A stretch of 16,066 nt of DNA from an uncultured Propionibacteriaceae bacterium (GTDB lineage Bacteria; Actinomycetota; Actinomycetes; Propionibacteriales; Propionibacteriaceae), in NCBI GenBank assembly GCA_937988865.1, contig CALKHV010000083.1, positions 1 through 16,066 of the forward strand. The letters are read 5' to 3'. The notes below the pieces were generated by a model, which made no database searches, was not told the origin of the DNA, and worked only from the letters and a program-made list of their open reading frames with translations. Positions 7,367-13,051 of this stretch are shown here, in pieces; the first letter of the stretch is position 1; each line of letters starts with the position of its first letter. Made by a program: the position numbers and the translations under genes.

Positions 7367-9040
7367 TCAGGCGCGGTTGGCCCAGTAGTAGCGCACGAGG
7401 GCCTGGGTCGACGCGTCCTGCGTGACGAGGGCGGCCTCGTCACCCTGGACGGCCGGGGCGATCTGGTTCGCGAGCTTCTTGCCCAGTTCCACGCCCCACT
7501 GATCGAACGAGTCGATACCCCAGACGACGCCCTCGACGAACGTGATGTGCTCGTACAGCGCGATCAGCTGGCCCACCACGCTGGGCGTCAGCGACGGCGC
7601 CATGATCGAGGTCGTCGGCTTGTTGCCCTTGAAGACGCGCGCCGGGACGATCGCCTCGGCCGTGCCCTCGGCGCGCACCTCATCGGCGGACTTCCCGAAC
7701 GCGAGCGCGGCGGTCTGGGCGAAGAAGTTGCTCAGGAACAACTCGTGGACGTCGGTGTCGCCGTCCTTGATCGCGTGAGCCGGCGTGGCGACGGTGATGA
7801 AGTCGGCAGGGATCAGGCGCGTCCCCTGGTGGATCAACTGGTAGAACGCGTGCTGGCCGTTCGTGCCGGGTTCGCCCCAGAAGATCTCGCCCGTGTCGGT
7901 CGTGACGGGCGTCCCGTCCCAGCGGACGCTCTTGCCGTTCGACTCCATCGTCAGCTGCTGCAGGTAGGCCGCGAAGCGGTGCAGGTACTGCGCGTACGGC
8001 AGCACCGCGTGGCTCTCAGCCTTGAAGAAGTTGACGTACCAGACGTTCAACAGGCCCATGAGCAGAGGCACGTTGGACGCAGGCTCAGCCGTCCGGAAGT
8101 GTTCGTCGATGGCGTGGAAACCACCGAGGAAGTCCTCGAAGTTCTCGCGTCCGATGGCGACGGCGACGGCCGTGCCGACGGCCGAGTCGACGGAGTAGCG
8201 TCCACCGACCCAGTCCCAGAAGCCGAAGGCGTTCGCGGGGTCGATGCCGAACGCCGCCACCCTGTCGAGGGCGGTCGACACGGCGACGAAATGCTTCGCG
8301 ATGGCGTCGCGCTCGCCGGCCTCGGTGTCGTCGATGACGCCGGCGGCCTTGAGCCCGGCCAGCAGCCAGTCGCGCGCCATCCGGGCGTTCGTCAGGGTCT
8401 CGAGCGTGGTGAACGTCTTGGACGCGACGATGAACAGCGTCGTCTCGGGGTCGAGACCTGCGGTCTTCTCCGCGACGTCGTTCGGGTCGATGTTGGAGAC
8501 GAACCGGCACTCGATGTCGGGGTGTTTGTAGGGCTTCAGTGCCTCGTAGACCATGACCGGGCCCAAGTCGGACCCACCGATCCCGATGTTCACGACGGTC
8601 GAGATGCGGCGTCCGGTGACGCCCTTCCATTCACCGTCGCGCACCTTGTCGGCGAAGGCGTAGACCTTGTCGAGCACCTCGTGGACGTCGGCCACGCAGT
8701 CCTGACCCTCGACGACGAGGGTCGCGTCGCGGGGAAGGCGCAGGGCGGTGTGCAGCACCGAGCGGTTCTCGGTGACGTTGATGCGCTCACCGGCGTACAT
8801 CGCGTCCCGGCGGTCGGCCAACCTGACCTGCTCGGCCAGCCGCAGCAGGGCGTCACGCACGGCGTCGCTCAGGAAGTTCTTCGACAGGTCGACGTACAGG
8901 TCACCGGCCGTGTAGGCGTAGCGCGTGGCACGCTCGGGGTCTCTGGTGAACCATCCCCGCAAGTCAGGAACGAATGCGGAGTGCAGGGCGGCAAGTTCCG
9001 CCCAGGCGGGCGTCGAGGTGGCATCAACCGGGGTCGTCAT
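7367..9040 (-). CDS. pgi: Glucose-6-phosphate isomerase
   Basis: Interconverts glucose 6-phosphate and fructose 6-phosphate in glycolysis and gluconeogenesis. 557 residues, the long bacterial/eukaryotic PGI form. Visible landmarks are the phosphate-binding NIGIGGSDLGP (151-161) and SKTFTTLET (208-216), FGFWDWVGGRYS (272-283), the catalytic E366 in MESNGK, H397 in GTNGQHAFYQLIHQG, and K521 in SFDQWGVELGKKLA. The ATG at 9040 is preceded by TAGGCT and exactly 7 bases, a leaderless arrangement, and no ribosome binding site is seen. The frame remains open for another 176 codons upstream, but this runs antisense through the peptidase gene and is not coding. The DUF218 gene follows 6 bp downstream. 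With the aldolase and UDP-glucose dehydrogenase nearby, it links fructose 6-phosphate to UDP-sugar synthesis, though clustering may be chance. Confidence 0.97.
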   Translation of the reverse strand: MTTPVDATSTPAWAELAALHSAFVPDLRGWFTRDPERATRYAYTAGDLYVDLSKNFLSDAVRDALLRLAEQVRLADRRDAMYAGERINVTENRSVLHTALRLPRDATLVVEGQDCVADVHEVLDKVYAFADKVRDGEWKGVTGRRISTVVNIGIGGSDLGPVMVYEALKPYKHPDIECRFVSNIDPNDVAEKTAGLDPETTLFIVASKTFTTLETLTNARMARDWLLAGLKAAGVIDDTEAGERDAIAKHFVAVSTALDRVAAFGIDPANAFGFWDWVGGRYSVDSAVGTAVAVAIGRENFEDFLGGFHAIDEHFRTAEPASNVPLLMGLLNVWYVNFFKAESHAVLPYAQYLHRFAAYLQQLTMESNGKSVRWDGTPVTTDTGEIFWGEPGTNGQHAFYQLIHQGTRLIPADFITVATPAHAIKDGDTDVHELFLSNFFAQTAALAFGKSADEVRAEGTAEAIVPARVFKGNKPTTSIMAPSLTPSVVGQLIALYEHITFVEGVVWGIDSFDQWGVELGKKLANQIAPAVQGDEAALVTQDASTQALVRYYWANRA

Positions 9041-9047
9041 GGCGACC

Positions 9048-9053
9048 AGCCTA
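9048..9053 (-). promoter_or_regulatory. Leaderless-type promoter of pgi
   Basis: On the minus strand, TAGGCT (9053-9048) fits TANNNT and stands 7 bases before the pgi ATG. This is the spacing at which transcription starts on the start codon itself. The upstream 17-19 bases show no recognisable -35. It lies in the 44-bp gap after the SH3b gene, so pgi need not depend on that gene for transcription. Confidence 0.5.
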
Positions 9054-9084
9054 CTTGTGGACGCCCCGCCGGACGTGGGTTGGG

Positions 9085-10149
9085 TCAGACCGTGACGTGC
9101 ACGTGGTCGTAGTGGTTGGCCGTCACGCTGCCCCGGTCGGCCAGGGCGCGCCAGCCCTCGGACGCACGCTGCGTCGTCCAGATGCGTTGTGAGTAGATCA
9201 CTTCTGTCACGCCCAGTTCGGACGCGTGCGCGCGGACGTACTCCGCCACCTTCCAGCCGAGGGAGCCCGACACCATGATGTCGATCGCGCGTCCCCGGGA
9301 GTGCATGCCGTCGCCGGCGCGGTAGCCGCCGTAGGAGGTGATGGACGGAAATGCGTGGCAGACGGCGCGGTGCACCTTGTCGCCGGCAGCGGTCATGCCG
9401 CTCTCGACCGCCGACCCCGATGCACATGCGCCGAGCGAAAGGCCGGTCTCGGATGCAGCAGGGGTGGACGAGGAAGTCCTGGCGACAGTGACGACCGCCG
9501 GCTTGCTCTTCGACAGGTAGGAGGCCTTGACCCAGGCGTCCGTGCCCTTGATGCGGACGCGCTGCCACCCGCCGACGGACGGTCCGACGATCGACACCCT
9601 CGCGCCTCGCGTGAGGCTGGCGACCCTCGACGCGGACGCGCTGGGGCCCGACCGCACGTTGAGCGATGCGGTGGCGTACCTCAGGCCGGTGACCCCGAGC
9701 TTCTTCGTCGTCGCCGTGGCTGACGCACTGGGGGCCGAGGCGCGTGCTGACGGCGTCATCGACGCCGCGGACGGGGTTGTGGGAACAGAAGGTGTCGCCG
9801 AGGCCGATGCGGCGGCGATCGGCGTCCGCGTGAGGTCTCGACTGATCGCGCTCGATCGCGCCGGTGCGGACGCGAACGACACGTCCCCGGCCGCGATCCC
9901 CGGACGCGGGGCAGCCAGCGTTCCCCCGGTTGCGAGCGCCACGACCGCAAGCGCCGCGATGGGGGCGACCGCGCGACGGTTGAGACGCGAGCGACGAGCA
10001 CTTCCGACCAGCGGGGGCGCCTCCACCTCGAGTGAATGGCGCGCGGGCGCCGGGACAGCGTCCTCGACGTCGACGTTCTGGACGTCGAGGTTCTGGACGT
10101 CGGAGTGCTGGACGTGCCGGGCCTGGGGCGATGAGCCGGGAAGTGTCAC
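9085..10149 (-). CDS. Membrane-anchored SH3b protein with LAS-type peptidase-like C-terminal domain
   Basis: 354 residues from a GTG start. Order: a cytoplasmic tail with 5-residue repeats (about 13-32: HVQHS, DVQNL, DVQNV, DVEDA), a basic stretch RRSRLNRR, one membrane segment or signal anchor (60-80), and an Ala/Ser/Thr/Pro linker. Then come a bacterial SH3 domain (155-213, SLNVRSGPS to AWVKASYLS), a second linker, and a C-terminal domain (about 237-354). That domain carries H283 and D290 (GMHSRGRAIDIM) and H349/H351 (HYDHVHV), the zinc-ligand pattern of D-Ala-D-Ala carboxypeptidase/LAS peptidases; it resembles the ARB_07466-like domain. Two cysteines (C242, C264) may form a disulfide. A role in peptidoglycan binding and trimming outside the membrane is likely but unproven. 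The start rests on GAGGA 5 bases before the GTG; an ATG at 10200 is in frame but overlaps the promoter -10. Confidence 0.85.
   Translation of the reverse strand: MTLPGSSPQARHVQHSDVQNLDVQNVDVEDAVPAPARHSLEVEAPPLVGSARRSRLNRRAVAPIAALAVVALATGGTLAAPRPGIAAGDVSFASAPARSSAISRDLTRTPIAAASASATPSVPTTPSAASMTPSARASAPSASATATTKKLGVTGLRYATASLNVRSGPSASASRVASLTRGARVSIVGPSVGGWQRVRIKGTDAWVKASYLSKSKPAVVTVARTSSSTPAASETGLSLGACASGSAVESGMTAAGDKVHRAVCHAFPSITSYGGYRAGDGMHSRGRAIDIMVSGSLGWKVAEYVRAHASELGVTEVIYSQRIWTTQRASEGWRALADRGSVTANHYDHVHVTV
10066..10125 (-). repeat. Four tandem 15-bp repeats inside the SH3b gene
   Basis: Four consecutive 15-bp units each start with GACGT on the plus strand: 10066-10080, 10081-10095, 10096-10110 and 10111-10125. 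Units 1 and 2 differ at one base (GACGTCGACGTTCTG and GACGTCGAGGTTCTG), and units 3 and 4 are more diverged. They encode the repeats of about HVQHS/DVQNL/DVQNV in the cytoplasmic tail. Because the unit is a multiple of three, slippage would change tail length without breaking the frame. Confidence 0.8.
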
Positions 10150-10198
10150 GTGGGTCCTCGGGATGGCTGGAAGGTGGCCTCGAGAGGCTGGTCTGACC

Positions 10199-10227
10199 AT
10201 CCTAAGGAAATACTGAGAAAATCTCAA
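10199..10227 (-). promoter_or_regulatory. Sigma70-type promoter of the SH3b gene with palindrome
   Basis: On the minus strand, TTGAGA (10227-10222) and TAGGAT (10204-10199) are spaced by exactly 17 bases, the best promoter in the window. A perfect inverted repeat TGAGA-AAA-TCTCA (10214-10226) covers most of the -35 and the adjoining spacer and could bind a dimeric regulator. Transcription would start near 10192 and give a leader of about 43 bases before the GTG at 10149. This excludes the in-frame ATG at 10200 as start for this transcript. Confidence 0.7.
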
Positions 10228-10273
10228 GGTTGGTCGCCTCGAATGCCGACCACGCAACACGGGCACCGCGGAC

Positions 10274-10300
10274 GGTCGACGTGGGTCGACCGCTTAGGAT
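10274..10300 (+). promoter_or_regulatory. Promoter region of the surface-protein operon
   Basis: TAGGAT (10295-10300) is a good -10 box, giving a leader of about 34 bases with AGGAG (10331-10335) before the ATG at 10341. Directly upstream, GGTCGAC (10274-10280) and GGTCGACC (10284-10291) put two GTCGAC palindromes 10 bp apart, one helical turn, where a -35 would be expected. No TTGACA-like -35 is visible, so an activator may be needed; this is inference. Confidence 0.5.
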
Positions 10301-10340
10301 GACCGCAGGACTGAGCGGTGTTCAACGATCAGGAGACCAG

Positions 10341-11468
10341 ATGAGGCGACGGTGGACGCGGTCCATGGCGGGGATCATCGTCGCCCTCTGCAGCGCCTTC
10401 GTCCTCGTCGGCTGGGGCGTCGCCCTGCCGTCCGGCGCGGCGCCGGCATCCTCAACAACTCTCAGTTTGTCAGCCAGTGCGACCCGGGATTACGTCAGCG
10501 TGAACGGGCGTCTGGTCGATGGACGCAATCGTCCGGTCGCGAGGGCCAACGTGACGATCTCGCTCGACGGGAGCACGCTGGGCAGCTCGACCACCGGGAG
10601 CGACGGCAGCTTCAGCGCCAACTTCCGCATCACCGGCACATCGCCCGGCACCCACGTCGTGACCGGTCGCGCCTACCCCGCCGGGTTGTCCTCCGACTCG
10701 GCGAGCGTCACCATCACCGTTCCCGGGGCGACGACGGCCCCGACCACCACTTCACCGCCACCCAAGCCGGTGCCGACGACCACCACGACGGCACCGCGTC
10801 CGACGGCCACTCGGACGACGACCAAGCCCACCGCCACGCGGACGACCACATCGAAGCCCACGTCGTCGAAGCCGCGTTCGTCCGCCTCACGCGGCAACTC
10901 GACGTCGATCACGCTCTCCGCCCCGGGTTCGGTGACCCAGGGTGGCGTCGTGCAACTGTCGGGTGTCCTGTCGGTCGGTGCGGACGTCCTCGTCGGTGCG
11001 GCAGTGGACGTCTCCTGCGCGTCCGGTGCGGTCGTCAGTGCGCCCACCAACTCGCGCGGGGCCTACCAGGCCTTCCCGCAGATTCCCCTGTCCAGGGTTC
11101 CGGGCCTCACGTCGTGCACGGCGCGGTTCGCCGGCGGGGGCGGTTTCGCGCCCGCGTCCGTCACGCACTCACTGCGCGTGACCAAGCTGGTGATCAGGAC
11201 CCCGAAGCCCACGCCCTCCACCACCTCGGCGTCCAGGACGCCCACACCCACCGAGGTGTACAGCCAGCCCATCGAGAACACCACCCCCACCCCCACCCCC
11301 GTGGCGGTCGCCGTCGTGACGCCACCCTCGATCATGACGCGCGTCTTCCTCATCATCGGCGGCGCGTCCGTGGCCCTCCTGACGGTGGCCGGGATCGCCC
11401 TCATGTTCGCCAACCGCACCAGCGCGGGCGCCGGAACCCACGACCGGCTCATCGACCACGTCAACTGA
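10341..11468 (+). CDS. Exported, membrane-anchored surface protein with two Ig-like domains
   Basis: 375 residues, family not recognised by name. A Sec signal peptide (MRRRWTR then 9-29 hydrophobic, likely cut near APA at 34-36) is followed by a beta-rich domain at about 38-128 resembling carboxypeptidase-regulatory or Ig-like repeats (VNGRLVDGRNRPVARANVTISLDG). A Thr/Pro linker (130-185) carries two copies of PTATRTTTK. A second Ig-like domain (187-283) has the protein's only mature cysteines, C226 and C259. A second Pro/Thr linker with TPTPTP leads to a C-terminal membrane helix (333-356) and a short tail; there is no LPXTG, so anchoring is by the helix. The ATG at 10341 has AGGAG 5 bases upstream. 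The DsbA-like gene starts 27 bp downstream. The layout suggests an adhesin or envelope scaffold. Confidence 0.85.
   Translation: MRRRWTRSMAGIIVALCSAFVLVGWGVALPSGAAPASSTTLSLSASATRDYVSVNGRLVDGRNRPVARANVTISLDGSTLGSSTTGSDGSFSANFRITGTSPGTHVVTGRAYPAGLSSDSASVTITVPGATTAPTTTSPPPKPVPTTTTTAPRPTATRTTTKPTATRTTTSKPTSSKPRSSASRGNSTSITLSAPGSVTQGGVVQLSGVLSVGADVLVGAAVDVSCASGAVVSAPTNSRGAYQAFPQIPLSRVPGLTSCTARFAGGGGFAPASVTHSLRVTKLVIRTPKPTPSTTSASRTPTPTEVYSQPIENTTPTPTPVAVAVVTPPSIMTRVFLIIGGASVALLTVAGIALMFANRTSAGAGTHDRLIDHVN
10800..10856 (+). repeat. Repeated Thr/Pro linker units
   Basis: Two adjacent copies encode PTATRTTTK and PTATRTTTSK (10800-10826 and 10827-10856), followed by the shorter TSSKP. They lie in the stalk between the two Ig-like domains of the surface protein and are the kind of stretch that varies in length between strains. 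Confidence 0.6.
11283..11300 (+). repeat. Triple ACCCCC hexamer
   Basis: Three exact ACCCCC units encode the TPTPTP part of the second linker of the surface protein. The minus strand has three runs of five G separated by single T, with a further GG nearby, so slippage or a two-tier G-quadruplex is conceivable. Confidence 0.6.
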
Positions 11469-11495
11469 ACGACACACGAACTGGCAGGAGAAGCC

Positions 11496-12341
11496 GTGAC
11501 CGATGCGCCACACGCCGACGAGACGATCGGGTCGTCGCACCTGCCACCTGCAGGTGAGGGCTGGCGTCCCGGTGGGGCGGAGACCGAGCGTCCGACGTCG
11601 AGGCTTCCGTGGGCGATCTCGGCGGTCCTCGCCGCGCTCTGCATGTTCCTGGCAGGTCTGGTGGCGAGCCAGTCGAGTGAACTGAACCGCTTGCGCGCGG
11701 CCGCCCAGGCTGTGCCGGTGGCGACGGCGTCCGCAGCCACCTCGGCGCAGGCGAGTGCCCCGGCGACCCCTGACCAGGAAGTCCTCGACCTGATGAACTC
11801 GATCCCGCGCCGGATCGAGGGCGATCCCCTCGCGCAGGGCGCGGTGGACGCACCGGTCGTCCTCGTGGAGTGGTCGGACTTCCGGTGCCCCTTCTGCGCG
11901 GTGTGGGCGACGACCACGCGTCCGGCACTGCAGCCCTACATCGACTCGGGATCACTGCGCGTCGAGTACCGCGACCTCGTGCTCTTCGGTGACGAGTCGA
12001 CCAAAGCAGCCCTGGGGGCCCGGGCCGCAGCCGAACAGGGCAAGTTCTGGGAGTACTACGAGGCCTTCTTCGCCGCCGCCCCCACCTCAGGGCACCCGAC
12101 GGTGACCGATGCGATCGTGCTGAAGCATGCGACCGAGGCAGGAGTCGCCGACCTGGCCCAGTTCAAGAAGGACTACGCGTCCGCCGAATTGAAGGCCGCG
12201 ATCGAGGCCGACACCACCCAGGCGCGTTCCATCGGTCTCTCGGGGACGCCGTTCTTCCTCGTCAACACCACGACCATCGACGGGGCGCAGCCCACGGAGA
12301 ACTTCATCGCGATCATCGAGAAGCTGGGCGCACACAAGTAG
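11496..12341 (+). CDS. Membrane-tethered DsbA-like thiol oxidoreductase
   Basis: 281 residues. A cytoplasmic N-terminal tail (1-37) precedes one membrane helix (38-58), a short coiled or Ala-rich linker, and a thioredoxin-4/DsbA-type domain (about 105-281) outside the membrane. The active site is C131-P-F-C134 in WSDFRCPFCAVW, with the cis-proline loop T251-P252 in GTPFFLVN. The alpha-helical insertion around 165-240 is typical of DsbA. Such proteins form or rearrange disulfides in exported proteins. The start is GTG at 11496 with AGGAG 5 bases upstream. It follows the surface-protein gene by 27 bp and is probably cotranscribed, which makes that protein (C226/C259) a likely client. It converges on the aldolase-like gene with 12 bp between stops. 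CPFC is also found in some reductases and isomerases, so direction of the reaction is not certain. Confidence 0.92.
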   Translation: MTDAPHADETIGSSHLPPAGEGWRPGGAETERPTSRLPWAISAVLAALCMFLAGLVASQSSELNRLRAAAQAVPVATASAATSAQASAPATPDQEVLDLMNSIPRRIEGDPLAQGAVDAPVVLVEWSDFRCPFCAVWATTTRPALQPYIDSGSLRVEYRDLVLFGDESTKAALGARAAAEQGKFWEYYEAFFAAAPTSGHPTVTDAIVLKHATEAGVADLAQFKKDYASAELKAAIEADTTQARSIGLSGTPFFLVNTTTIDGAQPTENFIAIIEKLGAHK

Positions 12342-12353
12342 AGCGACGCGGGG

Positions 12354-12980
12354 TCACTCCTTCGCGATGGACGCGAACGACTGGCACCGCTCACGGAACG
12401 CCGAGAGGTCGAGGCCCTTGAAGGCGTTGCCGGTCAGCGTCTCGCCCACCACGGCCGCCGCCGCACCCGCCGTGAACCACTGGCGAAGTGCGTACGCGCC
12501 CAACTCACCACGAGGGACGAGGGCCACGCCGGGGACCAGGGCCGCGAGTGACGCCGCGTAGGCATGGCCCAGAATGTCGGCCGGCACGATCTGCACGGCG
12601 CCGGAGCCGAGCCGGGACGCCAACCGCGCCTCGGTCGGGGTCAGGGCCGCGGGGAGGCAGGCGACGCCGAGCCGGGAGGCCGCGTCGACCAGGTCAGCGT
12701 CCGCGACGGACGCCAGCACGAACCGCGCGCCAGCACCGACCGCCGCGTCGAGCTCGTCCACGGTCACGACACCGTGGACGCCGAGCCGTGCGCGCGTGGA
12801 GTACAGGGGGGCGACCTGCCGGAGCAGGTCGAGGTCGCGCAGGTCGAAGCTCAGGGACGCCAACCCCTCCTGGACACAGATCTCGACCGGTGCGATCACG
12901 TCGGCGAACCGGGCGCCCACGGGAACCAGCACCACGAGTTTGGCCCCGAGCGTCTCCACGATGTCCATGGCCCCCATCAT
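12354..12980 (-). CDS. KDPG/KHG aldolase-family protein lacking catalytic residues
   Basis: 208 residues with the fold pattern of 2-keto-3-deoxy-6-phosphogluconate aldolase (Eda): an N-terminal PVEICVQEGLASLSFDLRD segment, ARLGVHGVVTVDELDAAVGAGARFVLAS at 64-91, LGVACLPAALTPTEA, VQIVPADILG at 129-138 and VPRGELGAYALRQWFTAGAAAAVVGETL at 155-182. In Eda the Schiff-base lysine sits in VKFFPA; here it is Q130. The general-base glutamate of LEVTLRT aligns with serine (S44), and the PTGG phosphate loop has become PRGE. Aldolase activity is therefore unlikely. It may be a binding or regulatory protein, or have a different chemistry. Three in-frame ATGs (12980, 12977, 12968) lack a decisive ribosome binding site. 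It diverges from the helicase across 71 bp. Confidence 0.75.
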   Translation of the reverse strand: MMGAMDIVETLGAKLVVLVPVGARFADVIAPVEICVQEGLASLSFDLRDLDLLRQVAPLYSTRARLGVHGVVTVDELDAAVGAGARFVLASVADADLVDAASRLGVACLPAALTPTEARLASRLGSGAVQIVPADILGHAYAASLAALVPGVALVPRGELGAYALRQWFTAGAAAAVVGETLTGNAFKGLDLSAFRERCQSFASIAKE

Positions 12981-13038
12981 GGCATCCGGTCCGGACGGGG
13001 TGCGCGCCAGTGCCGCGCGCGGCCCACCCCGGGGCGGG

Positions 13039-13044
13039 TAGGTT
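13039..13044 (+). promoter_or_regulatory. Leaderless-type promoter of the helicase
   Basis: TAGGTT is a TANNNT -10 box followed by 7 bases and the ATG at 13052, and no ribosome binding site is present. An 8-bp palindrome CCCCGGGG (13027-13034) lies just upstream; no -35 is evident. The 71-bp gap also has to carry the promoter of the divergent aldolase-like gene, which I could not identify. Confidence 0.55.
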
Positions 13045-13051
13045 GGCGTTC

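Noticed and set aside
6674..9112. 812-codon open frame on the plus strand
   Set aside because: Antisense to pgi and the DUF218 gene; low-complexity Val/Asp/Arg-rich translation, no start signal.
10150..10266. Longer N-terminus for the SH3b protein (ATG at 10266 or 10200)
   Set aside because: Both lie in or before the TTGAGA-N17-TAGGAT promoter; the GTG at 10149 has a proper GAGGA site.
1768..12980. Entner-Doudoroff pathway pair (small aldolase plus KDPG aldolase)
   Set aside because: The KDPG-like protein lacks the catalytic lysine and is 10 kb away; no edd or zwf is present.
12488..13051. In-frame upstream extension of the helicase by 188 codons
   Set aside because: The extension is Arg/Pro-rich, runs antisense through the aldolase-like gene, and crosses the TAGGTT box that sets the start at 13052.
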